Virus record (IMG/VR): IMGVR_UViG_3300017917_001130
Coordinates: 1 to 55,819 of that record
DNA from: a virus
Reading direction: 5' to 3' (one strand)
DNA length: 55,819 bases
The notes beneath the pieces were generated by a model. That model ran no database searches and had not been told where the DNA came from. It was given only the letters and a program-made list of their open reading frames with translations. Made by a program: the position numbers and the translations under genes. Below, in pieces: positions 25,170 to 33,296 of this stretch (position 1 is the stretch's first letter; each line of letters opens with the position of its first letter).

Positions 25170-25811
25170 TTATTTAGCTTGTACAGGCAGCGTTTTGCGA
25201 ATTAAACCCGGGACCACAAGGCTCAGCATGGTAATGTCTTTGGGATCGTTGTGCTCTACAAAATGGTGCCGTTGCATCCAATGCCAACGATTTTTCTTCA
25301 AATGTGCTCTTAACGTATATGTAATTTTAAATGTGTCTTTTCGCAGGTCAATAAAATTCAGCAGCCTATCCCGATCTTCTGGCTCTATATAACGCTCTTT
25401 AAAATAGCTTCTGTACCGGAATTTGGGCGCATTGATCACTATCACGTCCCTGGGGCGATCTACCACGGCCTGCACTGCATTGTTAAATGCTATGTAGGGC
25501 AGATCAGCAAGTTGTTGTAGTATCCCAACGTCATTGCTGTAGATATACATGATGTTGAAACTGATCACCAGTTTGATCCGATCTCGCACACAATCAATTT
25601 CGTCAAACGCTGCCAGTATGTTTGTTAATACATCGCCGGCTATTTGTTCTTTCCAGGTGTAGCGGCTGCTGTTGCGATAAGCAATTGACTTTACCAGTTC
25701 TGTTTTTGTTTTTGCACGTAGCACTCCTGCTTCGGGCAAGCTAATACAGATACCGTACTCAAATTGATCATAGAACAAACGGTCTCGGCTACTGGGTTCA
25801 AATTTAAGCAT
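25170..25811 (-). CDS. Hypothetical protein downstream of ClpA
   Basis: This protein of about 213 residues uses the ATG at 25811, which overlaps the ClpA stop; an ATG at 25817 is also possible. It reads as alpha/beta with a basic C-terminal third (RWHWMQRHHFVEHNDPKD, then a hydrophobic strand) and ends in PVQAK. KLVISFNIMYIYSNDVGILQ and a DVIVINAPKFRYRSY strand lie in the middle. No family was recognised. Its stop TAA lies within the CTAAATA box of the next gene. Confidence 0.6.
   Translation of the reverse strand: MLKFEPSSRDRLFYDQFEYGICISLPEAGVLRAKTKTELVKSIAYRNSSRYTWKEQIAGDVLTNILAAFDEIDCVRDRIKLVISFNIMYIYSNDVGILQQLADLPYIAFNNAVQAVVDRPRDVIVINAPKFRYRSYFKERYIEPEDRDRLLNFIDLRKDTFKITYTLRAHLKKNRWHWMQRHHFVEHNDPKDITMLSLVVPGLIRKTLPVQAK
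25171..25177 (-). promoter_or_regulatory. Late-type box, seven nt before the 54-residue gene
   Basis: CTAAATA shares its TAA with the stop codon of the upstream gene. No ribosome binding site lies between box and ATG. Confidence 0.45.
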
Positions 25812-28074
25812 TGACATCACCAATTTGAATCATACCGTTGCCGTCAACAGGATTGTATTTGCGACTGGCAACAAACACAACTCGGTCATCAACCAAGTCG
25901 GCAGTGATGTCAGCATCACGCAACTGCTCAAACAAGATCTTCTTACTCAGTGGCACACGAATCAACTCGTCAATCTTGCGGCTTAGTGGTCGCGCACCCA
26001 TCTTTGAATCGTAGCCTTTGTCGGCCAGCATGTCGATCACTGCTTCACTCAAACTGAGCTGAATGCCTTTTGTGCTCAAACTTGTTTTGAGTTCATCTAC
26101 AAACTTTACCACAACTTTCTTCACAGCCAGTGTGTCCAGCTTGGAGAATTTAACAATTTGGTCAATACGATTTCGCAATTCAGGTTTGAAGAACTCTTTG
26201 AGTGCTCGGTCGTCCTCGCCTGTTTTCTCAAAGTTGCCAAAGCCAATGTTGTTTGTTTCACTGTCGCGAGCTCCCAAGTTAGAAGTCATGATAATGATAC
26301 AGTTCTTGCAGTTGGCTTTTTTGCCATTGCTCGAAGTAATAACACCTTCGTCCAGCATTTGCAACAGGATGTTTGTAACGTCGGGGTGCGCCTTCTCTAT
26401 CTCATCAAACAATATTACTGAGAAGGGATTCTTGCTGAGATCGGAGATTAGTTTGCCACCGCCCACGTTGCCATCTTCAAAGCCCACATAGCCTGGAGGG
26501 GCACCAATGAGTCCTGATACTGAGTGACGTTCTTGATACTCACTCATGTCATACTTCAGCAGTTTCATATCAAGATTGTCTGCCAACAGTCTAGCCAGTT
26601 CTGTTTTACCTGTGCCAGTTGGGCCTAGGAACAAGAAACTCGCCATGGGCTTTTTGTCGTTGGCAATGCCAGCAAAGTTGATGTACACACGCTCAAGCAC
26701 AGAGTCTACTGCGGCGTCTTGACCGTAGAGCTTTTGCTTGACGTTGCCTTCTAGCTCGACAATTTTTGCCGAACGTTCGTTTTGCAGTTTGTCCACAGGC
26801 ACACTGGCCACACGACTGAGTTGTTCTTCAATCATGGCTTTTGTGATAGTTACGTTGCCTTGATCTTTCACACGCTCACGAGCACAGGCCGCATCAATCA
26901 AGTCAATAGATTTGTCTGGGTTCTTGCGATCGTGTATGTAACGATTGGCCAGTTCCACTGCGGCAGTCATTGCTTCGGTATCAATCAGTACATTGTGGAA
27001 CTGTTCCAGCCTTGGACTCAATCCAATAAGGATCTGTTCTGTGGTTGCAGCATCGGGTTCGTCAATGGCCAAGCGATAGAATCTACGCATCAAAGCACGA
27101 TCCTTTTCAAAGCTCTCGTAGTATTCTTCCCAAGTTGTTGAAGCAATGACTTTCAAACTGCCTTTGGTAATAGCAGGCTTCAACATGTTGGCAAAGTCTA
27201 AACTTGAGTTGCTACCAGACCCTGCACCACGCATGGTGTGTGCTTCGTCCACAAACAAAATACAGTTCTTCTTGGCTTCCAGTGCAGAAATCACGGCTTT
27301 GAATTTTTCTTCAAACTCGCCGCGATACTTTGATCCTGCCAACAGTGAGCCAACTTCTAGACTCCATACTTCGTGCCCTTTCAAGAACTCGGGCACACGG
27401 CCTGCTTGAATTTCCTGGGCCAGGCCTTCAATGATGGCAGTTTTACCTACACCAGGATCACCTACCATGAGCACGTTGGCTTTGAAGCGTCGAGCCAACA
27501 CAGTGATCATTTCCTCAAGTTCTGTGGCACGACCAATCAAGGGCTCTAGTTGATTCTTTTTGGCACGACCACTGAGGTCAACACAGTATTCGTTAAGGAT
27601 ATCATCAGCTTGGCTCTGTGTCATGCCTGCAGACTCTGTGCTGGGTTGATAGTTCTTCTGCCAGAACTCCACAAACTCTGCTTTCTTCACCCCATACTTC
27701 AGCAAGAAGTAATGTGCATGACTGTTGGTTTCGCTCATGATAGTGAGATACAGGTCAATAATGCTCATGTTGCGGCGACCAGTAAACATCACCTGCACAT
27801 TGGCACGATTGAACATGCGTTCTAACTGAGCTGTTTTTCTAGGTTGGAGATCAGTTTTGTTGCTGACCAAATTGGCCAAGGTACTCAAGTAGTGCGATAC
27901 TTCTTGTTCCATGGCGTCTACTTCTGTACCAAATCGATCCAAGCACTTGCGAAACGGTGGATGCTGTAGCATGGCCAGCAATACATGTTCGGTTATCACG
28001 TACTCATGACTGCGTTCACGGGCCAGTTGTACTGCTTGTTCAATAATGATTTCGATTTCTTGATGATGTGCCAT
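25804..28074 (-). CDS. clpA: ClpA-like AAA+ unfoldase
   Basis: At 756 residues it has the size of E. coli ClpA (758). The N-domain is about 1-145. The first AAA+ module has GDPGVGKTAIIEG and CILFVDEAHTM. The second has GPTGTGKTELARLL and VILFDEIEKAH. Between Walker B and the sensor arginine (PELRNRIDQI) lies NNIGFGNF, in the position of the ClpP-docking loop (IGL in ClpA, IGF in ClpX). There is no ClpB-type coiled-coil middle domain. It should therefore feed substrates to host ClpP; no clpP is in the window. AAGGAA precedes the ATG, behind a sigma70-type promoter. Confidence 0.93.
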   Translation of the reverse strand: MAHHQEIEIIIEQAVQLARERSHEYVITEHVLLAMLQHPPFRKCLDRFGTEVDAMEQEVSHYLSTLANLVSNKTDLQPRKTAQLERMFNRANVQVMFTGRRNMSIIDLYLTIMSETNSHAHYFLLKYGVKKAEFVEFWQKNYQPSTESAGMTQSQADDILNEYCVDLSGRAKKNQLEPLIGRATELEEMITVLARRFKANVLMVGDPGVGKTAIIEGLAQEIQAGRVPEFLKGHEVWSLEVGSLLAGSKYRGEFEEKFKAVISALEAKKNCILFVDEAHTMRGAGSGSNSSLDFANMLKPAITKGSLKVIASTTWEEYYESFEKDRALMRRFYRLAIDEPDAATTEQILIGLSPRLEQFHNVLIDTEAMTAAVELANRYIHDRKNPDKSIDLIDAACARERVKDQGNVTITKAMIEEQLSRVASVPVDKLQNERSAKIVELEGNVKQKLYGQDAAVDSVLERVYINFAGIANDKKPMASFLFLGPTGTGKTELARLLADNLDMKLLKYDMSEYQERHSVSGLIGAPPGYVGFEDGNVGGGKLISDLSKNPFSVILFDEIEKAHPDVTNILLQMLDEGVITSSNGKKANCKNCIIIMTSNLGARDSETNNIGFGNFEKTGEDDRALKEFFKPELRNRIDQIVKFSKLDTLAVKKVVVKFVDELKTSLSTKGIQLSLSEAVIDMLADKGYDSKMGARPLSRKIDELIRVPLSKKILFEQLRDADITADLVDDRVVFVASRKYNPVDGNGMIQIGDVNA

Positions 28075-28100
28075 AAGGTTCCTTGGTTAATCCCAGTGTT

Positions 28101-28129
28101 ATTATAACTGTTTATGCATTTATTCGCAA
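28101..28129 (-). promoter_or_regulatory. Sigma70-type promoter for clpA
   Basis: The -35 element TTGCGA (28124-28129), a 17-nt spacer and the -10 element TATAAT (28101-28106) read on the minus strand, with about 20 nt of leader and AAGGAA before the clpA start. The -35 matches four of six bases of consensus. Confidence 0.65.
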
Positions 28130-28140
28130 CCTAAATAGGC

Positions 28141-28929
28141 TTACGATTTGTGTTTTTGGATAGCTTCAACAATTTCTGGTGCTATGTTGTTGGGAATAGT
28201 TGCCACCAGCTTTACATAAAGATCGCCTTGTTGCCCAGATCTTGATCTAAGTCCTTGTTGGCGTATACGCATCACTGTGTTGGGCTGTGTTCGAGCCGGA
28301 ATCCGCATGCTCAAAGTGGAATTCAAAATGGTTCGTATTTCAGCGTCGCCGCCCACGATCATGTCCCAAATGCTCACACGATGTTCTCTATGCAGGTCCA
28401 GGCCATTTCTGCGCCAGTCTGGGTGCGGGTTCACTCGGAACTGTACCACAAGGTCCAGGCCTCCCGGTGCCACACCACCATACTGCACATTGTCCCCGTC
28501 TTCGATGCCAATGGGTATTTCAATCTCCACAGTGGTCTGGCCCTGTGTGCTGCCCACTTGTACAGTGCGTGAACCTCCACGAGCAACATCTTCTAGTGTT
28601 ACCCAAATGGTCATTCGCACATGGTTTCGTCGCGGATGCTGTCCAGGAAACCCGCCCATGCCACCACCAAACATCTGGCTAAAAATATCATGGATGTTGT
28701 GCGGGGCACCACCAAAGTTTTGAAAGTTAAATGGCTGTGGTGGATTGTCGTACTCGGCTCGTTTCTGTGGATCACCAAGAGTGCGATAGGCTTCTTCGAC
28801 CTTTTGGAACTCAGCAGTGTCACCACCTTTGTCGGGATGATGTTGGCTGGCCAGCTTTCGATAAGCACGTTTGATTTCTTCTGGTGTGGCAGTTTTGTCT
28901 ACACCTAATGTTTGGTAGTGATCACTCAT
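28141..28929 (-). CDS. dnaJ: DnaJ/CbpA-type J-domain co-chaperone
   Basis: The protein has 262 residues. Residues 1-65 form the J domain, with ASQHHPDKGGD holding the HPD motif that stimulates Hsp70 ATPase. A Gly/Phe-rich region (MFGGGMGGFPG) and the C-terminal substrate-binding domain (VEIEIPIGIEDGDNVQ) follow. There is no CxxCxGxG zinc finger, so this is a CbpA-like class B protein, slightly shorter than the 300 usual. It likely recruits host DnaK. The ATG lies 17 nt after the predicted start site, with no Shine-Dalgarno sequence, below a palindrome overlapping the promoter. Confidence 0.93.
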   Translation of the reverse strand: MSDHYQTLGVDKTATPEEIKRAYRKLASQHHPDKGGDTAEFQKVEEAYRTLGDPQKRAEYDNPPQPFNFQNFGGAPHNIHDIFSQMFGGGMGGFPGQHPRRNHVRMTIWVTLEDVARGGSRTVQVGSTQGQTTVEIEIPIGIEDGDNVQYGGVAPGGLDLVVQFRVNPHPDWRRNGLDLHREHRVSIWDMIVGGDAEIRTILNSTLSMRIPARTQPNTVMRIRQQGLRSRSGQQGDLYVKLVATIPNNIAPEIVEAIQKHKS

Positions 28930-28935
28930 TAGAAA

Positions 28936-28964
28936 GCCCAGTATAGTGTTTAATTATACTGGGC
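28936..28964 (-). promoter_or_regulatory. Perfect 10-bp inverted repeat over the dnaJ promoter (operator or terminator)
   Basis: GCCCAGTATA at 28936-28945 and TATACTGGGC at 28955-28964 flank nine nt. The right arm contains most of the -10 element; the left arm lies at and after the expected start site. TTTCT follows on the minus strand, so it could also terminate transcripts from the small membrane-protein genes. Confidence 0.6.
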
Positions 28965-28981
28965 CATGGGTTGCTTGTCAA
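28953..28981 (-). promoter_or_regulatory. Perfect-consensus sigma70 promoter for dnaJ
   Basis: TTGACA (28976-28981), a 17-nt spacer and TATAAT (28953-28958) on the minus strand. This is an exact consensus with optimal spacing, upstream of dnaJ. Confidence 0.8.
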
Positions 28982-28982
28982 A

Positions 28983-29063
28983 TTATTTTTTAATTTTATT
29001 GTAGTAGTCCCAGCACCAGATGCCAGTGACCACTGCTATTACTAAAAAAACAATCCATTCCAT
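28983..29063 (-). CDS. 26-residue membrane peptide
   Basis: The peptide MEWIVFLVIAVVTGIWCWDY ends in a basic NKIKK. It is one hydrophobic helix with a positively charged C-terminal end. The ATG overlaps the stop of the 70-residue secreted protein (TAATG), which supports translation by coupling. The size suits a membrane toxin, holin-modulating or antiholin-like peptide, but nothing specific is recognised. Confidence 0.5.
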   Translation of the reverse strand: MEWIVFLVIAVVTGIWCWDYYNKIKK

Positions 29064-29275
29064 TATTTTTTCTCCGGTACTTTGGTGCCTTCTAATTTTT
29101 TATGTTGCTTGACTTCTTTACAGCTTTGTTTTGTTTTGCCTGTTTTTGGGTCTTTTACTTCTTTGCCGTCTTTCTTTACATCTACACAGACTTTTTTAGT
29201 TTCTTTAGTAGACTCATCAGCAATGACAAATTGACTACCTAGAGCCAGGGCTAACGCTAGTATGATTTTTTTCAT
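29063..29275 (-). CDS. Small exported Lys-rich protein
   Basis: This 70-residue protein has a signal peptide (MKKIILALALALGSQFVIA, cleavage expected after A19). The mature part is very basic, with two Cys (KKVCVDVKK and KQSCKEVKQ) that may form a disulfide in the periplasm. The VKDPKTGKTKQSC turn between them resembles small periplasmic proteins of host type. GGAGAAAT precedes the ATG. It follows the holin candidate by one nt. Confidence 0.7.
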   Translation of the reverse strand: MKKIILALALALGSQFVIADESTKETKKVCVDVKKDGKEVKDPKTGKTKQSCKEVKQHKKLEGTKVPEKK

Positions 29276-29276
29276 T

Positions 29277-29846
29277 TTATTTCTCCGGGAAAGGTGGAAC
29301 TACAGGTGCTGGCTTGCCGCCAAAGCCTGTGACTACTTCTGCTGTGGCCGGGGCTGAACCAAATGCGCCTCCAAAGCTGCTTGGAGACGAGCTGCTTGTT
29401 GTGCTTGATACTGATCCAAATCCTGCCGCACCAGCTGACGAATTTGTTGAGTTATTGCCAAACCCCCCTGCTGGCGAAGATATGCTAGGTGTTGTTGGTT
29501 GATTGATTGTTGATACGCCATTTTGTCCTCCCGCTGACTGGCCTGCTAATTTCTCTTGTGTACGACCATAAGCTGACACGCCTAGCACAGCACACATTGA
29601 TACGTGGAATAGACCGCCGCCTTGCAACGTAATTGGCACCCACTGACGGAATGCATCATTACTTGCTTGCTCTTCCCAAAACTGTACCACGGTAAACATA
29701 ATTGGGAATACTGCAAAGTCACATAAACAGCAAATCATGTACATAAATGCTGCACATGGACGCCAGTATTTCTGCATCCATTCGCCCTTGCTCAGTCCTG
29801 GTTCTAGTTTGACTGTGGGTAGAGTTGATTCTTTCTTCTTGAACAC
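29277..29846 (-). CDS. Holin candidate (3-TM holin-like)
   Basis: The protein has 189 residues and starts at GTG, behind AAGGAG. It has an N-terminal KGEWMQKYWRPCAAFMYMIC helix, a second hydrophobic helix (FAVFPIMFTVVQFW) and a third that ends in AVLGVSAYGRTQEK. The RPxxAxxY start and the LGxxxxGRTxEK end are the hallmarks of GTA-type three-helix holins. The C-terminal 90 residues are a Ser/Gly/Ala-rich low-complexity tail, an unusual extension. It has a CTAAATA box with a normal 28-nt leader. Confidence 0.7.
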   Translation of the reverse strand: MFKKKESTLPTVKLEPGLSKGEWMQKYWRPCAAFMYMICCLCDFAVFPIMFTVVQFWEEQASNDAFRQWVPITLQGGGLFHVSMCAVLGVSAYGRTQEKLAGQSAGGQNGVSTINQPTTPSISSPAGGFGNNSTNSSAGAAGFGSVSSTTSSSSPSSFGGAFGSAPATAEVVTGFGGKPAPVVPPFPEK

Positions 29847-29874
29847 TGTTGGCTCCTTGTTATTTGTTATCAGA

Positions 29875-29881
29875 TATTTAG
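29875..29881 (-). promoter_or_regulatory. Late-type box for the holin candidate
   Basis: CTAAATA shares its TAA with the stop codon of the 49-residue gene. A normal leader with AAGGAG leads to the GTG start. Confidence 0.5.
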
Positions 29882-30027
29882 TGCAGCCGATCTAAAAAAG
29901 CAGCCAGAGCAACCAACACAAAAAATACCACCATGGATATGCTCAATGCTGTTATAACCAAAAACACCAAGGCAAATCCCACACCGAATTCTAGTAAACG
30001 GTCTGTAAAATCAGGTTTCTTCTTCAT
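29878..30027 (-). CDS. 49-residue membrane protein
   Basis: A short frame from the ATG at 30027, which overlaps the upstream stop (ATGA). MKKKPDFTDRLLEFG is followed by a 30-residue hydrophobic stretch (GFALVFLVITALSIS, then VVFFVLVALAAF) and a DRLH end, so one long or two short membrane helices. It lies directly before the holin candidate and could be an antiholin, but there is no sequence proof. Confidence 0.6.
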   Translation of the reverse strand: MKKKPDFTDRLLEFGVGFALVFLVITALSISMVVFFVLVALAAFLDRLH

Positions 30028-30806
30028 CTTCCTATCCAGACTTTGGGTTCTGCCTCCCTTCGTCGTTGCTCTTCTGTTTTAGGAATCCAGCCTGTGCCTA
30101 AATGTGGATATTTTTCTATGCGATCCTCAATTACATACGCCATGCCTGCAATAAAAGTGCCCATTAAAAAAATTGTGCCCACGGCAGCAACACCTTCTAC
30201 AAAGTATTTGTCCATGATTTTTTCACGCTTTTTTTTGCGTTGCTCGTCAAGACGCATTTGTCTAGCAATTAACACTTGTTGCTCTGCACCCATTTCTTCC
30301 ATCATTTTACTGACTTCGGTGTAAAGAGCACCCAGTTCTGGCGGGCTTTGATACACCATGACTTCGCGTAGCTCTTTGCCCATTTCTTCCAGCTGCTTAC
30401 GCATCAACACACGTTGCAAGGCACGTTTGCCCAGGCTGGCATCGCCAGTGTAGACTTCGTTCTTGGCCCTGCGTTCTTCTTCGTCAAATATGGCTTGACA
30501 CTTGTAGAAGTTATCGTAATACGCACCTAAGTGCTCACCAATCTCTTGATAGATGCCGGTGTGGTCTCCAGCATTGGCTTTTCGGTTTAATTCAATAACT
30601 TCGTTCTTTTGCTTGATGAAATTATTTCGCTGCTCCACGGTCGCAGGTTTTTCTGGAGGATGCAGCTTCTTAAACTGCTCATCCATGTCTTTGATCACGT
30701 CCTTGACTTCACCGGCTGCACCTTTGATATCTCTATAAAGTTTGCAGCCAGCTTTGACAGCGGACACAGCCCCGTTGGCCAGGGCAAATAGCGTCATTGG
30801 ATCCAT
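30024..30806 (-). CDS. Coiled-coil membrane protein of the lysis region
   Basis: This 260-residue protein begins MDPMTLFALANGAVSAVKAG. A long charged helical region with coiled-coil character follows (KIMEEMGAEQQ type heptads, then RQMRLDEQRKKKREKIMDK). A single membrane segment near 205-230 (AAVGTIFLMGTFIAGMAYVI) and a polar C terminus complete it. No catalytic motif. It follows a terminator-like hairpin and precedes the 49-residue gene with an ATGA overlap. Confidence 0.65.
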   Translation of the reverse strand: MDPMTLFALANGAVSAVKAGCKLYRDIKGAAGEVKDVIKDMDEQFKKLHPPEKPATVEQRNNFIKQKNEVIELNRKANAGDHTGIYQEIGEHLGAYYDNFYKCQAIFDEEERRAKNEVYTGDASLGKRALQRVLMRKQLEEMGKELREVMVYQSPPELGALYTEVSKMMEEMGAEQQVLIARQMRLDEQRKKKREKIMDKYFVEGVAAVGTIFLMGTFIAGMAYVIEDRIEKYPHLGTGWIPKTEEQRRREAEPKVWIGR

Positions 30807-30842
30807 TTTATTCTTCTTATTATCCGGATCTCACTCAAGAGA

Positions 30843-30865
30843 AAGCCCCGTATTATTTACAGGGC
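30843..30865 (-). terminator. Hairpin terminator with embedded TAAATA
   Basis: GCCCTGTA, AATAA, TACGGGGC on the minus strand makes an 8-bp stem (one T-G pair), followed by TTTCT. It sits between the DUF4337-like and 260-residue genes. The loop and left arm also contain GTAAATA (30854-30860), a possible late box for the next gene. Confidence 0.55.
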
Positions 30866-30898
30866 CCGTGCTCTAGATTAAATGTGTGCTTATTATTC

Positions 30899-31441
30899 TT
30901 AGAACCAAAGCCAAATGCCTTGACTCAGCAACACAACACCAATCACCGACACACCAAGACTGACTTGGTACATGCGATTGTTCACAGCAATAATACTAGC
31001 CGATAACAGCACAATAGCCAGTTGGAATGCCATTGACGCAAATGTCAGCCATGGTGAGTGTCGAGCAGCATCGTCACGGGCTTTTTCATAGCCTTGTGCC
31101 TTAGCTAGTAATTCTTTTTTACCCTCGCCCTTATCAGGCTCACTTTCATAACGATTAATCTTAGCTTCTAGTTTTTCTGCACGGGCCCGATCGTTCATTT
31201 TCTTGGCTTCTTCTAACTGTCCTTCAGCAATGCTTTGCTTGATACTTTTGCTTTGGAAGAAAGCGTATGTGTCTGTGGCCTTTAACATATTTTTCAATAC
31301 TGCGCCAGAATAGCTGTTGGCAAAATATGTGGTTACAGCCATGAACAAGGCCATGACCACAATTACTAGGCCTGCTTTGTCTTTGATCTGTGCTTCACGT
31401 TCAGAACGTGAAAGTGGTTTTGGTTGTTGAGCTTCTGTCAT
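30899..31441 (-). CDS. DUF4337-like membrane protein
   Basis: This 180-residue protein starts at the ATG at 31441 after AAGGAAAC. One membrane helix lies near residues 25-45 (LVIVVMALFMAVTTYFAN). The SKSIKQSIAE region and an EKLEAKINRYESE coiled coil are typical of DUF4337. Two further C-terminal hydrophobic segments (TFASMAFQLAIVLLSAS and VSLGVSVIGVVLLSQGIW) follow. The role is unknown. It overlaps the upstream gene by four nt. Confidence 0.75.
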   Translation of the reverse strand: MTEAQQPKPLSRSEREAQIKDKAGLVIVVMALFMAVTTYFANSYSGAVLKNMLKATDTYAFFQSKSIKQSIAEGQLEEAKKMNDRARAEKLEAKINRYESEPDKGEGKKELLAKAQGYEKARDDAARHSPWLTFASMAFQLAIVLLSASIIAVNNRMYQVSLGVSVIGVVLLSQGIWLWF

Positions 31442-31914
31442 TTTGTTTCCTTTGTTATGTTGAATGTTAGATTGGGGTGATCGGGGTAATTCACAATCAC
31501 TTCCCCTTCGGGACATTTGTATTTAATATTGGCCAACAATGTAGCCGGTCCGGGTGCTACCTTTTTGGGATCTTGAATAGTAACACGATATCCAAACTTG
31601 TCAATCTTGTGTGACGCAGGTCCGGAAAACACACTGACAGAACTCTTTGCGTCATGCACTTGAAACTGTGAATCTTTGACTTCCAATTTGAATGACGTTA
31701 CTTCACAATCATCTCTGTGCTTTTCTCTGGCCACAACCACTGCTCGTTCTAGACCAGCAGGGCCGGATTCTATAGAAAAGTATTCTCCGTGCCAGGTCAG
31801 TATGGGTTTGGCAGGTTTGACTTTGTCCCATAAAGTATAACCGCCGCCTACCAGTGCTAGACTTGCAGTAACAGCACCTATAGTTTTGGTAATTGTTTCT
31901 AAATTTAGTTCCAT
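31438..31914 (-). CDS. Membrane-anchored periplasmic beta protein
   Basis: This 158-residue protein has an N-terminal membrane anchor (IGAVTASLALVGGGYTLWD) followed by a beta-rich domain with one Cys pair candidate (DDCEVTSF, YKCPEGE). It ends in PDHPNLTFNITKETK. It begins one nt after the 38-residue gene's stop and overlaps the DUF4337-like gene. No family was recognised. Confidence 0.6.
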   Translation of the reverse strand: MELNLETITKTIGAVTASLALVGGGYTLWDKVKPAKPILTWHGEYFSIESGPAGLERAVVVAREKHRDDCEVTSFKLEVKDSQFQVHDAKSSVSVFSGPASHKIDKFGYRVTIQDPKKVAPGPATLLANIKYKCPEGEVIVNYPDHPNLTFNITKETK

Positions 31915-31915
31915 A

Positions 31916-32032
31916 TTAAAAACACAATCCTATTGCCAGGCCTATCGCTATGCCTGCAAATACAGCACTGAGCATTTCGCGCTGTGTCCATATTTGAACT
32001 CTGTGTTGATCGCGTGTGTCTTGTTGTTCCAT
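31916..32032 (-). CDS. 38-residue membrane peptide
   Basis: A short frame encodes MEQQDTRDQHRVQIWTQREM then a single helix (LSAVFAGIAIGLAIGLCF). One nt separates it from genes on both sides, the usual spacing here. The polar start and single Gly/Ile-rich helix suit a small inner-membrane peptide. Function unknown. Confidence 0.55.
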   Translation of the reverse strand: MEQQDTRDQHRVQIWTQREMLSAVFAGIAIGLAIGLCF

Positions 32033-32033
32033 A

Positions 32034-32387
32034 TTATATACCTTGTGCTACCCAAGATTGAGTTGCCTCGTCCCAGACATATTGTTGACCGTCTGTGGGC
32101 ATGGGCACAGGTGGTTGCCACTGACAAGTTGATTCATCCAGCGTCCATGAGTCATAGGGCTTGGGAACATAAAATGCATCACGCTGTGGGTCATATATGG
32201 ATCCAATGCCTGCATAGTTCTTGCGCAGCGGAACACCGCCCAGCAGATGTTGCCCGCCATGTGTGTTGTAGCTGGTTTGGATGAATGTTGCAGGATCACC
32301 AAACAATCCAGTGTTCACAGTTTCTTGATCGATCACAAGAACTCTTGTGACAATGTTGTTTTCATCAATTTGTGCAAAATGAGCCAT
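32034..32387 (-). CDS. Widespread phage hypothetical, tail-fibre-associated type
   Basis: The protein has 117 residues. It begins MAHFAQIDENNIVTRVLVID and has GGVPLRKNYAGIGSIYD, RDAFYVPKPYDSWTLDE and CQWQPPVPMP. This aromatic, Pro-rich layout is common next to tail-fibre genes in T4-like phages and may be a small virion or chaperone-type protein. No experimentally known function is recalled. It follows the glycine-rich adhesin. Confidence 0.7.
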   Translation of the reverse strand: MAHFAQIDENNIVTRVLVIDQETVNTGLFGDPATFIQTSYNTHGGQHLLGGVPLRKNYAGIGSIYDPQRDAFYVPKPYDSWTLDESTCQWQPPVPMPTDGQQYVWDEATQSWVAQGI

Positions 32388-32406
32388 TTATTTTTCCCAT
32401 GTTTTA

Positions 32407-33279
32407 TTAGAATGTAATTGTGCCTGATGATAAAAATTTGTAGACTCGATATCCACCTTCTACAGTGTATGTCACAGAAGCTCCAGTGGTAGTTGCTTCT
32501 TTATAAGCAGTGGAGTATCGCATGATAACTATGCCCGAGCCACCTGCAGCACCTGTAATAGTTCCAACTTGTTGGGCACCACCGCCACCGCCACCACCGG
32601 TATTTGTTGCGCCAGCAGTTCCAGTGGTATTACTGACATTAGATCCGTTGCCACCCCCGCCGTTGCCACCTGCTCCAGCGGTGCCACCAGTACGGACACC
32701 TCCGCCACCGCCACCGGCGTAAAATGTACCTAGTCCATTCCAATCAAGTCCCTGTCCACCATCTCCGCCTTTGCCTGCGGTGGCTGCACTACCAGCTGAG
32801 CTTGCACCACCACCGCCGCCACCGGGGAATGGACTTGAACCAAGGCCAGTGCCGCCGTCATAGCCTTGTCTAGGCGGTCCAGCAGTACCTGAACCAGCTG
32901 TACTGTTGTAGTTGGCACCACCACCAGAGCCACCGTTTTTGGTTGAACCACCGCCACCACCTCCACCACCCAATGCAGTCAACGTTCCGTTGGATGATGT
33001 TATAACAGAATCTGAACCTGCGTTACCAAATCCTGACTGACCAGTTCCACCACCACCAACAGTGACAGTGTATGTAATAGACGGTGTTACGCTGTAGGCT
33101 GTGTCAGTCAATACGCCGCCAGCGCCGCCGCCACCTAAACCAGCACCATTGGTTGAACCACTGCTTGCTCCGCCTCCAGCAACTATTAAATAATCAACCG
33201 TTGGTGGAGGACCTGGAGGCGGTGTTATAAACGAAACTCCGGGGCCGATGCTGATTCCTGGTCCTACTTCTATTGGCAT
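32407..33279 (-). CDS. Glycine-rich tail adhesin
   Basis: The protein has 290 residues. The N terminus is MPIEVGPGISIGPGVSFITP. A Pro run then leads into VDYLIVAGGGASSG and a large glycine-rich body with runs of 6-8 Gly (LTALGGGGGGGGS, FYAGGGGGGVRT). It ends in short strands (GSGIVIMRY and VTYTVEGGYRVYKF). Glycine-rich adhesins of phage tails use such polyglycine helices to bind host receptors. A GTAAATA box and AAGGAAA give it a normal leader. Confidence 0.8.
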   Translation of the reverse strand: MPIEVGPGISIGPGVSFITPPPGPPPTVDYLIVAGGGASSGSTNGAGLGGGGAGGVLTDTAYSVTPSITYTVTVGGGGTGQSGFGNAGSDSVITSSNGTLTALGGGGGGGGSTKNGGSGGGANYNSTAGSGTAGPPRQGYDGGTGLGSSPFPGGGGGGASSAGSAATAGKGGDGGQGLDWNGLGTFYAGGGGGGVRTGGTAGAGGNGGGGNGSNVSNTTGTAGATNTGGGGGGGAQQVGTITGAAGGSGIVIMRYSTAYKEATTTGASVTYTVEGGYRVYKFLSSGTITF

Positions 33280-33296
33280 TGTTTATTTCCTTGCTG

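Noticed and set aside
32510-32969. Pro-rich and Val-rich frames over the adhesin
   Set aside because: Other-frame readings of glycine codon runs.
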